Assembly (NCBI RefSeq): GCF_023238205.1
Contig: NZ_CP096659.1
Span: 3,179,626-3,243,625, forward strand
Source: Halorussus limi
GTDB lineage: Archaea > Halobacteriota > Halobacteria > Halobacteriales > Haladaptataceae
Reading direction: 5' to 3'
DNA length: 64,000 nt
In this document: positions 43,262-51,722 of the stretch, piece after piece
How positions within the stretch are numbered: the stretch's first letter is position 1
Layout of the letters: each line of letters begins with the position of its first letter
Made by a program: the position numbers and the translations under genes
Notes under the pieces: model-generated
What the model was told of the DNA's origin: nothing
The model's database searches: none
The model's input: only the letters and a program-made list of their open reading frames with translations

Positions 43262-43429
43262 TCAGGCCGTCGCGTCGTAGGCGTACTCCAACTTCTGTAC
43301 GATCTTGTGCGCCGGGAGCGTGACGCCGAGCTGTCTGGTCAGGATTGCGAGCGGCAGCAGCAGGATGCTGGCCGCGACGCTCGTCTGGTACAGGGCGAAC
43401 AGGATTGCACGGTGAATCCGCGTGGGCAT
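43262..43429 (-). CDS. 55-residue membrane protein
   Basis: The product (MPTRIHRAILFALYQTSV...) has one hydrophobic segment of about 20 residues and a polar C terminus with KIVQKLEYAYDATA. The minus-strand TATA box at 43467-43474 would give a leader of about 15 nt. A longer frame exists upstream but lacks a protein-like N terminus. It is probably a small membrane protein of unknown role. Confidence 0.55.
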   Translation of the reverse strand: MPTRIHRAILFALYQTSVAASILLLPLAILTRQLGVTLPAHKIVQKLEYAYDATA

Positions 43430-43775
43430 CTGGGTTCGTACCTCGACCGAGGGTCGGCCGAGGGAGTATAAAAGCGTTACTGATAGATAAAATCCATAAT
43501 GAACTATATTGCAGTTCGAGGGCGGCGCAGTCTTGCGATTCAACCTAGTTTGCGTTCGGTTCAACGAAAGAGGAGTTTCGGCGCGCGCAGACGTAGGCAC
43601 CGACTTGGCGACGCTCGGCGTACGTATAACTTATGAGGATTATACGGCTCACGTCCGCGCCTCGCGCGCGCTCCGGCCCGCCTGCGAGCGTCCGTGCGTC
43701 ACGTGTGACCACCGGCCACCCACGAACTCGTTTCAAAACCGAAAGACACGAACCACCGCGGAACGACCCCCCGAT
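43430..43775. promoter_or_regulatory. 346-bp divergent promoter region (minus-strand TATA at 43467-43474)
   Basis: The sequence tataaaag on the minus strand (43467-43474) is a strong TATA box for the 55-residue gene. The rest is AT-rich around 43610-43650 (tataacttatgaggattatac), which may serve the plus-strand DUF555 gene with a longer leader. I see no gene in it. Confidence 0.5.
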
Positions 43776-44156
43776 ATGAGCAACTATCTCGTTGCGATGG
43801 AGGCGGCATGGTTGGTACGCGACGTAGAGGACATCGACGACGCCATCGGCGTCGCGGTCAGCGAGGCCGGGAGGCGTCTGAACGAGAAGGACATGGACTA
43901 CGTGGAGGTAGACGTCGGCGCGACCGGGTGTCCGGCGTGCGGCGAACCCTTCGACTCGGCGTTCATCGCGGCCGGAACCTCGCTCGTGGGTCTGGTGCTG
44001 GAGATGAAGGTCTTCAACGCCGACAGCGAGGAACACGCCCAGCGCATCGCCAAGAGCGAAATCGGCGGCGCGCTCCGCGACGTTCCCCTCGAAGTCGTCG
44101 AGACCATCGAGTACGAGGAGGACGAGGACATCGAACTCGGCAGCGACGACGAGTAG
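43776..44156 (+). CDS. DUF555 (UPF0212) family protein
   Basis: This 126-residue protein contains [18 protein letters not shown], the Cys pair [13 protein letters not shown] and [15 protein letters not shown], followed by an acidic tail. These match DUF555, a conserved archaeal family that may bind zinc or another metal through CPAC. Function is unknown. The ATG at 43776 gives the family's usual length. Confidence 0.85.
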   Translation: MSNYLVAMEAAWLVRDVEDIDDAIGVAVSEAGRRLNEKDMDYVEVDVGATGCPACGEPFDSAFIAAGTSLVGLVLEMKVFNADSEEHAQRIAKSEIGGALRDVPLEVVETIEYEEDEDIELGSDDE

Positions 44157-44262
44157 GCCGGTCCGACCCGAACCGGTTTCCGACGGCAGTTCGGACGACC
44201 GAACGGCGGGCGCGTCGGGGCCGGTGGTCGTCGAACCGTCAGTTCTGACGCGCGGAACCGAA

Positions 44263-44275
44263 CCTTTATTTATAA
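44263..44275 (+). promoter_or_regulatory. TATA box for the HTH-CBS regulator gene
   Basis: The element ctttatttataac is centred about 27 nt before the ATG at 44295, so the transcript is probably leaderless. Confidence 0.6.
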
Positions 44276-44294
44276 CCGTTAGTTATCCGAGGGC

Positions 44295-44834
44295 ATGGAA
44301 CTACCGACGCCCCAAGACATCCGGGAGCGCCGGACCGAACTCGGCCTGACCCAGAGCGAACTGGCCGACCGCGCGGGCGTCTCTCAGCCGCTTATCGCCC
44401 GCATCGAAGGCGGCGACGTGGACCCGCGGCTCTCGACGCTCCGGCACATCGTGGACGCGCTGGACGAGTCGGAGGGCGACATCGTCCGTGCGGGCGACCT
44501 GATGCACGAGGACGTTGTCAGCGTGGGTCCCGACGACTCGGTCAGCCAAGCGGTCACGAAGATGCAGGACGCCGGCTTCTCGCAGTTGCCCGTCATCAAG
44601 GACGGCGTGCCGGTCGGCTCCATCAGCTTCGAGGACCTGATGAGCGTCGGCGAAGACGCCCGCGACCAACCCGTCTCGGAGTTCATGGGCGAGAGCTTCC
44701 CCACCAAGTCCCGGAACGCCACGCTGGACGAACTCAGCACCGACCTCGGCCACAACAAGGCGGTCATCGTGACCGAGCGGGGCAACACCGTCGGCATCAT
44801 CACCGAGGCCGACATCGCGGCGCGACTGTCCTGA
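44295..44834 (+). CDS. XRE-type helix-turn-helix plus CBS-pair regulator
   Basis: This 179-residue protein fuses an N-terminal HTH (TQSELADRAGVSQPLIARIEGGDVDPRLSTL) to a CBS pair (MHEDVVSVGPDDSV and FMGESFPTKSRNATLDEL, ending IITEADIAARL). CBS pairs bind adenosyl ligands such as AMP, ATP or SAM, so this may be a DNA-binding energy or metabolite sensor. It converges on the M23 peptidase gene, with terminators between the two. Confidence 0.88.
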   Translation: MELPTPQDIRERRTELGLTQSELADRAGVSQPLIARIEGGDVDPRLSTLRHIVDALDESEGDIVRAGDLMHEDVVSVGPDDSVSQAVTKMQDAGFSQLPVIKDGVPVGSISFEDLMSVGEDARDQPVSEFMGESFPTKSRNATLDELSTDLGHNKAVIVTERGNTVGIITEADIAARLS

Positions 44835-44845
44835 CACTCGTCTCC

Positions 44846-44876
44846 GTCGAAAAAAGCCGCCGTCGGGACCGCCGAC
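44846..44876 (-). terminator. Terminator after the M23 peptidase gene
   Basis: On the minus strand the bases after the stop contain GTCGGCGGTCCCGACGGC, then a run of six T. The GC-rich element can fold (GTCGGCGG against complementary CCGACGGC) and is followed by an oligo-T tract, fitting an intrinsic-type terminator. Confidence 0.5.
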
Positions 44877-45629
44877 TTACAGGCCGCTGTAGTCTTTGTT
44901 TATCGCACCGAGTGCGCTGACGTTCTGATAGTTGTCGCTCGGGATGGGCTTGGGACTGTTGTTCTGCTCGATGCCGAAGTGGAGGTGCGGTCCGGTCGAG
45001 TTGCCGGAGTTGCCCATACCGCCGATGTGGTCGCCTCGGCTGACCTGCTGGCCGTCCGAGACCGCGAAGCTGTTGAGGTGTCCGTACTCCGTCTCGTAGC
45101 CGTTCTCGTGGACGATGTAGACGTAGTTGCCGTAGCCGCCGGAGTCGTAGGCGGTGTACGCGGTTCCGGCGCGGGCGGCGTAGACGGGCGTTCCGACGCC
45201 GGTGTTGTTGTTGTCGATGTCCACGCCGCCGTGGAACCCGCTGGAGCGCTGGCCGTAGTCCGACGAGATGATGCCGTCCATCGGCCAGACGATGTCGGTT
45301 CCGGCGCCCCCGCCGCCGGCGGAGGTCAGGTACCGTTCGACCGACCAACCCCACACGTCGCGGTTGAGCCAGTGGATGCCCCACCACGTGTAGCCGTCTT
45401 CGGCGGTCGGCCCGTTGACGATTTCGCCGACCTCGCCGGGGTTCACCGTGGCGACGACGGACGACTCCGTTCCGGGTCGCTTCCGCGTGTTCAGGTCGGT
45501 GGTCGCTTCGACCCGCTCTCCCTCTGCGAACGCGCTCACGGTTCCGCTGAGTGCGGCGGTTCCGGTGATTCCCGTCGCGGCGATTCCGAGCGACTTGACG
45601 ACCGAGCGTCGATTTAGTTTCCGTGTCAT
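44877..45629 (-). CDS. Tat-exported M23-family metallopeptidase with SH3-like domain
   Basis: This 250-residue protein has a twin-arginine signal (LNRRSVVKSLG, hydrophobic to about residue 33) and an SH3b-like domain (about 35-105, DLNTRKRPGTESSVVATVNPGEVG). The C-terminal M23/LytM peptidase domain has the zinc ligands FHGGVDID and GPHLHFGIE. M23 enzymes cut peptidoglycan cross-links in bacteria; haloarchaea lack peptidoglycan, so the substrate must differ (glycoprotein S-layer or rival cells). The catalytic metal-binding residues look intact. Confidence 0.9.
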   Translation of the reverse strand: MTRKLNRRSVVKSLGIAATGITGTAALSGTVSAFAEGERVEATTDLNTRKRPGTESSVVATVNPGEVGEIVNGPTAEDGYTWWGIHWLNRDVWGWSVERYLTSAGGGGAGTDIVWPMDGIISSDYGQRSSGFHGGVDIDNNNTGVGTPVYAARAGTAYTAYDSGGYGNYVYIVHENGYETEYGHLNSFAVSDGQQVSRGDHIGGMGNSGNSTGPHLHFGIEQNNSPKPIPSDNYQNVSALGAINKDYSGL

Positions 45630-45853
45630 CTTCGTATACGTAATGAATATCCTTATACTAAATTTTTGTTCTACTAGTTATTAATTTTATATTTGCGGTG
45701 GTTCGATATGCGATAGGCTCCGAACGCCCTGAGAGCGATTCGGGTCGCGACCCGTTCGCCAGTAGGTGAGAGCGAAGTAGCTCCGGAATTAGTGTGGTTC
45801 GTTCACTTCCCCCACACGAAGAATTATCCGGTCCGATTCCGTGGGTTCGCGGT

Positions 45854-46975
45854 ATGACGGGTTTCTCCGACAGGGTCGAATCGGTCTCCATCAGCGGCAT
45901 CCGCGAAGTGTTCGAGATGGCGGGCGAGGACGCCATCAACCTGGGCATCGGGCAACCCGACTTCCCGACGCCGGAACACGCCCGGCGGGCCGCGGTCGAG
46001 GCCATCGAGGGCGGTCGGGCCGACGCCTACACCTCCAACAAGGGGACGCTCGAACTCCGGGAGGCCATCAGCGCGAAGCACGACCGGGACAACGACTTCT
46101 CGGTTCCGCCCGAGAACCTCATCGCCACGGCGGGCGGGAGCGAGGCGCTCCACCTCGCGCTGGAGGCCCACGTGGACATCGGCGAGGAGGTAATCTACCC
46201 CGACCCCGGGTTCGTCTCCTACGAGGCGCTGACTCGCATCGCGGGCGGCGAACCCCGACCGGTCGGTCTGCGCGAGGACCTCACGCTCGACCCCGCGGCG
46301 GTCGAAGAGGCGATTACGGACGACACCGCGGCGTTCGTCGTCAACAGTCCCGCGAACCCCACCGGCGCGGTCCAGAGCAAGGAGGACGTGCGGGAGTTCG
46401 CCCGCATCGCCGACGAACACGACGTGCTGTGTATCTCCGACGAGGTGTACGAACACATCGTCTTCGACGGCGAACACCACTCGCCGATGGCCTACGCCGA
46501 GTCGGACAACGTGGTCGTGGTCAACGCCTGCTCGAAGACCTACTCGATGACCGGGTGGCGACTCGGGTGGGTCGCCGCGAGCGAGCGCCGCATCGAGCGC
46601 ATGCTCCGGGTCCACCAGTACGTGCAGGCCTGCGCCAGCGCCCCGGCCCAGTTCGCCGCGGAGGCGGCGCTCTCCGGCCCGCAGGACCCGGTCGAGGAGA
46701 TGGTGGCCGCGTTCGAGGAGCGCCGCGACGTGTTGCTCGACGGCTTCGCCGACATGGGCATCGACTGCCCGACGCCCGAGGGCGCGTTCTACGCCATGCC
46801 GAAGGTTCCCGAGGGGTGGACCGACGAGGTGCTGGACCGCGGCGTCATCGTGGTCCCCGGCGAGGCCTTCGGCGACAACGGCGAGGGCTACGCTCGCATC
46901 TCCTACGCGACCGACATGGACCAGATACAGGAGGCGCTGGAAATCATGCGCGAGGCGACGAATGCGGTCCGGTGA
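45854..46975 (+). CDS. PLP-dependent class I/II aminotransferase
   Basis: This 373-residue enzyme has LGIGQPDFPTPEHA, the PLP-aldimine Lys in NACSKTYSMTGWRLGW, NSPANPTGAV and the phosphate-binding Arg near GYARISYA. It is of the aspartate/aromatic aminotransferase superfamily (fold type I). The exact amino acid cannot be called. The ATG at 45854 has a TATA-like AATTATC about 29 nt upstream and removes a short non-family N terminus. Confidence 0.88.
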   Translation: MTGFSDRVESVSISGIREVFEMAGEDAINLGIGQPDFPTPEHARRAAVEAIEGGRADAYTSNKGTLELREAISAKHDRDNDFSVPPENLIATAGGSEALHLALEAHVDIGEEVIYPDPGFVSYEALTRIAGGEPRPVGLREDLTLDPAAVEEAITDDTAAFVVNSPANPTGAVQSKEDVREFARIADEHDVLCISDEVYEHIVFDGEHHSPMAYAESDNVVVVNACSKTYSMTGWRLGWVAASERRIERMLRVHQYVQACASAPAQFAAEAALSGPQDPVEEMVAAFEERRDVLLDGFADMGIDCPTPEGAFYAMPKVPEGWTDEVLDRGVIVVPGEAFGDNGEGYARISYATDMDQIQEALEIMREATNAVR

Positions 46976-47226
46976 GCGATTGAGAAACCAACTCGTTTCT
47001 TTTCCAATTATATGTATCGCCGATAGAATCGTCTGTATTGCTTTGCGGTCGCACTGTCACGGACGGCCCTCCCGCGCACGGCGCGTCCGATGGTCGGCGA
47101 AAGCGGGCGGGTCCGACAAGAGGGCTCCGTTCGCGCCGACGGAGTTCCGTAAGCGCCCGTTCCACCGCGGAACCCAGTCGTTGGTCGCATGAGATTTTAT
47201 GCGTCTCGCTCCCGTCGATGGGTACC

Positions 47227-48078
47227 ATGTCCATCGCTCGCCGGGAGTCCGGCGTCGTCCCCGCGGTCCGCGCTCTCGCCTCGCAGGTCCATCCGGTGTT
47301 CATGACGCCGCCGGTCGCCTCCTCGCTGTTCGGCGGCGTGCTGGCCGGGCGCTTCGGCCTCGCGTCGGGAGCGGTCCACGCGCTGGCCATCTTCGCGGCG
47401 GTCTACACCGCCCACGTCAAGGACGGCTACGTGGACTTCTACGTCCGCGACGAGGACGACGACCACCCGCTCTCCGAGCGGGGGTGTAAGGCCGCGCTCG
47501 CCGGTTCGACCGCGCTGTTCTTCGGCAGTCTGCTCGCGCTCTGGGCGCTCGCGGGCGGCCTCGCCGCCCTGCTGACGCTCCCGACGTGGCTCGTCGCGTA
47601 CCACCACGCGCCGCAACTCGACACCAACCCCGTGACCGCGACGACGGGCTATCCGCTCGGCATCGCGCTCGCCATCCTCGGGGGCTACGCCGCGCAGGCC
47701 GGAACGCTCGCGCCTATCGCGCTCGCGTTCGCCGCCGTCTTCCTCGTCCTGCTCTCGGGCGTGAAGGTCATCGACGACGCCCAGGACTACGACTACGACC
47801 GCTCCATCGAGAAGCGCACCGTGGCGGTCACGCTCGGTCCCGAACGCGCCAGAACCGCGGCATACGCGCTGATGACGACCGCGCTGGTCCTCGTCGTCGC
47901 GCTCGCGGCGCTCGCGGTCTTTCCGCCGAGCAGCGTTGCCGCCGCCGCCGGATTCGGCGCGGTCGCCGGGGTCGCTAGCCGGGCCGACGCCGAACTGGCG
48001 ACGATGTTGCTGGTCCGGGGGTCGTACGTCTTCCTCGCGCTCTTGCTCGCGGCGGTGTGGTTCCGGCCGCTGGGGTGA
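47227..48078 (+). CDS. UbiA-family prenyltransferase-like membrane protein
   Basis: This 283-residue protein has about eight hydrophobic segments. The Asp-rich loop HVKDGYVDFYVRDEDD (about 64-79) and DDAQDYDYDRSIEKRTVAVTLG (about 182-203) resemble the two Mg-prenyl-diphosphate motifs of UbiA enzymes. Substrates could be lipid, quinone or carotenoid intermediates; none is identifiable. A TATA-like GATTTTATG lies about 30 nt before the ATG at 47227, which is preferred over the one at 47218. Confidence 0.75.
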   Translation: MSIARRESGVVPAVRALASQVHPVFMTPPVASSLFGGVLAGRFGLASGAVHALAIFAAVYTAHVKDGYVDFYVRDEDDDHPLSERGCKAALAGSTALFFGSLLALWALAGGLAALLTLPTWLVAYHHAPQLDTNPVTATTGYPLGIALAILGGYAAQAGTLAPIALAFAAVFLVLLSGVKVIDDAQDYDYDRSIEKRTVAVTLGPERARTAAYALMTTALVLVVALAALAVFPPSSVAAAAGFGAVAGVASRADAELATMLLVRGSYVFLALLLAAVWFRPLG

Positions 48079-48101
48079 TGCGGTTCCGGCCGCTGGAGTG
48101 A
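48057..48101 (+). repeat. Tandem duplication of the prenyltransferase 3' end
   Basis: The last bases of the gene, ggttccggccgctggggtga, are followed after 2 nt by a second copy, ggttccggccgctggagtga, which includes a second TGA-like end. It is a two-unit, about 20-bp direct repeat spanning the stop codon. Confidence 0.7.
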
Positions 48102-48321
48102 ACGTCTCCCGCGTCGGCGACTAGAGGTGGAAACCGGCGTTTTCTGCACGCCTGCGTCGATGTAATTCGTAACTTAACCGCGAGAAATACGCCGCTGTGG
48201 CCGCGTAACTCCGGTTACGACGGAGCGAGTGCAGATACGTTCGAGGTTATCGTTCGTTCGGCCACTGAACGATGTGACGCCTTCTTTCCGGAATCGGTCG
48301 TGGCACCGGTGAGGTGTAACG

Positions 48322-49005
48322 ATGACACGAAAAGTAACACTCGTAGCGGTAGTTGTAATGCTCGCGATGGGAACGTCGGCGGCGCTGGCACTCGGTGCCG
48401 GTCCGCAGGCGACGGCGGACGCTCCGGCCGCACAGGAGACGACCACCACGGCAGAGGAGACGACGGTGGCGGCACAGCAGACCACCATGGCGGCAGAGCA
48501 GGCGAACGTCACCTTTACCAACCAGACCTCGAACGGTACCGCCGTCATGGTCGAGCGCCTCGTCGTGCCCGAGGGCGGCTTCGTCGTGATTCACGAGGCT
48601 GAGAGCGCCGCGGCCGGTGCGGAGGGGACGGCCACGAAGACCACGGCCGCGCTCGCCACGACCATGGTGGGAACCACGACCGCGGCCGAGCAGATGGACC
48701 AGCAGTACACTGCGGGTGCGGTTATCGGTAACTCGACGTACCTCGAACCCGGCGTCCACCAGAACGTGACGGTCCAACTCGACGAGCAGATCCAAGGCGA
48801 TCAGGTCCTCATCGCGATGCTGCACCAGGACACGAACGACAACCAGCAGTACGACTTCCCCGGAGCCGACGACCCCTACACGGTCGACGGCCAACCGGTC
48901 ACTGACTGGGCGAACGTGAGCGTCCAAGCGGGCGCGACGACGACCGCGGCGGGCGTCCAGACGACGACTGCGGAGCAAGTCGAGACCACGACCGAGGAGG
49001 CGTAA
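48322..49005 (+). CDS. Secreted DUF7282-like protein, copy 1
   Basis: This 227-residue protein has a Sec-type signal (MTRKVTLVAVVVMLAMGTSAALA), then Thr/Ala-rich linkers and a conserved beta domain: VVPEGGFVVIHEA, IGNSTYLEPGVHQNVTVQL and HQDTNDNQQYDFPGADDPYT. Many NxT/S sites suggest N-glycosylation. The C-terminal Thr-rich stretch could be a surface linker, but no PGF-CTERM motif or transmembrane anchor is visible. A Shine-Dalgarno-like GAGGTG precedes the ATG. DUF7282 is recalled from memory. Confidence 0.7.
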   Translation: MTRKVTLVAVVVMLAMGTSAALALGAGPQATADAPAAQETTTTAEETTVAAQQTTMAAEQANVTFTNQTSNGTAVMVERLVVPEGGFVVIHEAESAAAGAEGTATKTTAALATTMVGTTTAAEQMDQQYTAGAVIGNSTYLEPGVHQNVTVQLDEQIQGDQVLIAMLHQDTNDNQQYDFPGADDPYTVDGQPVTDWANVSVQAGATTTAAGVQTTTAEQVETTTEEA

Positions 49006-49359
49006 CACCGAGAGCCGAGTCGACGGCTCCGTCGGCTTTTTTGCGGTTCCGTTCGTCGCAACTCGACTCTTCGTCGCGCCCTGAGCGTTCGTCTCATATA
49101 GAGTATCCGACAGCATAGGGGATCCTTATCCCGGGAACTCCCCCTCACGGCGAGGAATCGACGCCGCTACTGGTGGGCACTAACGGGCAACGTCGGGGTT
49201 CGGCCGAAAGAATCGACTGACGGAGTCGGGATTGGGCGGACAGCGTCTCGGGGTTCGACGGGCGGTAAAGCGAGATTCACGAGCGGTATTCGGTCGTTCC
49301 GAGATAAACGATTGATACGCTCTTCCCCGCGTCCGGCGTGTGTCCGGACGGAGCGACTC
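49006..49359. other. 354-bp intergenic region between the two DUF7282-like genes
   Basis: It contains the terminator at 49011-49042, then plain sequence. AT content is not high near the second gene; the second start has only a Shine-Dalgarno-like CGGAGCG. No frame is supported. Confidence 0.5.
49011..49042 (+). terminator. Terminator after DUF7282-like copy 1
   Basis: An agccga/tcggct inverted repeat with a short internal GC hairpin is followed by six T (49037-49042), consistent with a stem-loop plus T-tract terminator. Confidence 0.55.
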
Positions 49360-50052
49360 ATGACACGCAAGACAGCAGTACTCGCTATCGTCGCACTGAT
49401 GGTCGTCGGAACCTCGGCCGCGCTCGCGGTCGGGTCCGGTCCGGCCGCGACCGGCGACGCACCGCTCGCACAGGACACCGAGACGACGACGGAGAACGAG
49501 ACGGCCGCCGAGGGCGAGACGACGCAGGCGGAGGAAGCGACGACGACGGCTGAAGGGCAGGTCGGTGCCGAGTCCGCGCGCGTCACCTTCCTCAATCAGA
49601 GCGCCGGATTCACCTTCACCGGCGACCAGCCGAACGAGACGACCGTGATGATAGAGCGCGTCGTCGTGCCCGAGGGCGGCTTCCTCGTCCTCCACGAGGC
49701 CCGGAACACGACGGGCGAGTACGCCACCGAGGGGCAGGTGGAGGTCGGTGCCGTGGTCGGTAACTCGACGTACCTCGAACCCGGCGTCCACAGCAACGTG
49801 GTCGTCGAGTTGAACGAGACCGTCAACAGCAGTCAGACGCTCGTCGCGATGCCGCACCGGGACACGAACGACAACCGGCAGTACGACTTCCCGGAGGCCG
49901 ACGAACCGTACACCCGTAACGGGTCGCCGGTCATCGACACCGGGTACGTCATCGTGGAGTACGACGCGATAGACCTCACCTTCGGCGAGACGACGACCGC
50001 GGCCGGTGACGAGACGGCGGCGGCCGCGAACGAGACGACGACCGAGGCGTAA
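49360..50052 (+). CDS. Secreted DUF7282-like protein, copy 2
   Basis: This 230-residue paralogue of the preceding gene has the same layout: a Sec-type signal (MTRKTAVLAIVALMVVGTSAALA), a Thr/Glu-rich linker, and the block VVPEGGFLVLHEA, VVGNSTYLEPGVHSNVVVEL and HRDTNDNRQYDFPEADEPYT. The linkers diverge strongly, while the beta core is kept. The two copies are 354 bp apart on the same strand. The ATG at 49360 is preferred, with a weak Shine-Dalgarno-like CGGAGCG upstream. Confidence 0.7.
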   Translation: MTRKTAVLAIVALMVVGTSAALAVGSGPAATGDAPLAQDTETTTENETAAEGETTQAEEATTTAEGQVGAESARVTFLNQSAGFTFTGDQPNETTVMIERVVVPEGGFLVLHEARNTTGEYATEGQVEVGAVVGNSTYLEPGVHSNVVVELNETVNSSQTLVAMPHRDTNDNRQYDFPEADEPYTRNGSPVIDTGYVIVEYDAIDLTFGETTTAAGDETAAAANETTTEA

Positions 50053-50095
50053 CCACCGCCTCAAGCTTTAATCGTCAGTCACTCGCACGTCCGGT

Positions 50096-51028
50096 ATGAC
50101 GACCGAGGGAAGTGAGCGCGAGACCGCGCCCGGCGACGCCGACCGACCGTGGAGCCACGAGCAGGCCGTCGTCGGCGACGTCCGTCTCCACTACGTCGCG
50201 GCGGGCGACGAGGACGACCCGCTGGTGGTCCTGCTCCACGGCTTCCCCGAGTTCTGGTACTCGTGGCGCGAGCAGATTCCCGCGCTCGCCGACGCGGGCT
50301 ACCGGGTCGTCGCGCCCGACATGCGGGGGTACAACCTGTCGGAGAAACCCCGCGGCCTCGACGACTACCGGACGGTGGAACTCGTCGGCGACGTGGTCGG
50401 CCTGATAAACCACTTCGACCGAGACGCGGCGCACCTCGTCGGCCACGACTGGGGCGGCGTGGTGGCGTGGGAGACCGCGATTCGCCGCCCCGAGGCGGTC
50501 GAGCGGTTGGCGGTCCTCAACGCGCCTCATCCCGAGCGGTATCGGCAGGAACTCCGACGGAACCCCGAGCAGTGGGGTCGGTCGCTGTACGTCCTCTACT
50601 TCCAACTCCCGTGGCTCCCGGAGACGACGCTCGGTGCCAGCGACTGCGCCGGGGTCGCGGAGATGTTCCGGGAGACGGCGGGGCCGGACACCTTCAGCGA
50701 GACCGACCTGCGCCGATACCGGATGGCGGCGTGTCGTCCGGGCGCGCTCACGTCGGCCCTCGACTACTACCGGGCGTTCTTCCGCGAGAACCTGCGCCGC
50801 GAGGTTCGGCGACTGCTCGGTCGGGAGACCAGCCAGTACGTCGTTCGAGCGCCGACCCTGCTGGTCTGGGGCGAGCGAGACCCCGCGCTCGGCGTCGAAC
50901 TGACCGAGGGACTGGAGCGGTGGGTGCCGGACCTCCGCGTCGAACGACTGCCCGACGCGACCCACTGGGTCCAGAACGACCGCCCGGAACGGGTCAACGA
51001 CCTGCTGGTCGAGTTCCTCGGAGAGTGA
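50096..51028 (+). CDS. Alpha/beta hydrolase (epoxide hydrolase-like)
   Basis: This 310-residue enzyme has the oxyanion motif LLHGFPEFWYSWR, nucleophile Asp in LVGHDWGG (about 120), a cap domain, the acid in WGERDPALG (about 264) and the base His in DATHWVQ (about 286). An Asp nucleophile in GHDWGG fits epoxide hydrolases and haloalkane dehalogenases. A TATA-like GCTTTAAT lies about 28 nt upstream. The substrate is unknown. Confidence 0.85.
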   Translation: MTTEGSERETAPGDADRPWSHEQAVVGDVRLHYVAAGDEDDPLVVLLHGFPEFWYSWREQIPALADAGYRVVAPDMRGYNLSEKPRGLDDYRTVELVGDVVGLINHFDRDAAHLVGHDWGGVVAWETAIRRPEAVERLAVLNAPHPERYRQELRRNPEQWGRSLYVLYFQLPWLPETTLGASDCAGVAEMFRETAGPDTFSETDLRRYRMAACRPGALTSALDYYRAFFRENLRREVRRLLGRETSQYVVRAPTLLVWGERDPALGVELTEGLERWVPDLRVERLPDATHWVQNDRPERVNDLLVEFLGE

Positions 51029-51032
51029 CCGC

Positions 51033-51578
51033 TCAGTCCGACTCCTCCTTCGGAAGCCGAATCAGTTCCTCCGGGTTCTGGAAGGCGTAGAGGACGAGCG
51101 ACCCCTCCAGACGCTGGTTCTTCAGGAGATTCTTGGACGTACTGCGGTCCACGTCGCCGATTATCTCGACCGCGGTCAGAAGTTCGTCCTGCGCGACGCC
51201 GAGGTCGCCACGCGCGACTTCGACGCCCTCGGGCGCTCGCACGCTCTCCAGCATCACGTCCACGTAGTCCGAGAGGTCCGTCGTGTCCGCCAGTTGCTCG
51301 TGCCACGAGGGCGGGTAGATGCTGACGTTCTCGCTGACGCGGTAGAGTCGGTTCCCGGGTTGCCACGACCGGGCGTCGGTGAGGCGGTCCTCGAAGGAGG
51401 TGTCGAACCGCTCGCGGTCGTACTCCAACTCGTCGGCGTAGGCCTCCACGAGGTCGCGGGGCACGCCCGGACCCTCGACGGGGTGGTGGCGTTCGAGGTA
51501 CTCCACGAGTTCGCGGGCGGTGAAGTACTCGTCGTGGCGGGACAGTTCGTCGGCGAGGTCCGTATCGACGGCGGTCAT
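51033..51578 (-). CDS. Conserved haloarchaeal protein (possibly DUF5806)
   Basis: This 181-residue soluble, mostly helical protein contains the segments SRHDEYFTARELVEYLERHHP, SWQPGNRLYRVSENVSIYPPSW and STSKNLLKNQRLEGSLVLYAFQNP. The DUF5806 name is from memory and unverified. It converges with the hydrolase gene (4-nt gap). Function is unknown. Confidence 0.6.
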   Translation of the reverse strand: MTAVDTDLADELSRHDEYFTARELVEYLERHHPVEGPGVPRDLVEAYADELEYDRERFDTSFEDRLTDARSWQPGNRLYRVSENVSIYPPSWHEQLADTTDLSDYVDVMLESVRAPEGVEVARGDLGVAQDELLTAVEIIGDVDRSTSKNLLKNQRLEGSLVLYAFQNPEELIRLPKEESD

Positions 51579-51664
51579 AGGCGTCGTGCGACGCCGACGC
51601 GGAAAAACGCCGCGTAAGATTTCCGACGCGTGACCGGAGGAAGAGACAGCGGGGAAGGGTCGTT

Positions 51665-51709
51665 GGAAGGAGAGACGTCGGAAGGAGGGACGTCGGAAGG
51701 AGAGAGACC
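51665..51709. repeat. 15-bp tandem repeat, three units
   Basis: Units ggaaggagagacgtc, ggaaggagggacgtc and ggaaggagagagacc run head to tail between the hypothetical gene start and the GTPase gene end. The purine-rich unit GGAAGGAG is Shine-Dalgarno-like on the plus strand, but no plus-strand gene follows. Confidence 0.75.
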
Positions 51710-51722
51710 GACCCGCGGGCGA

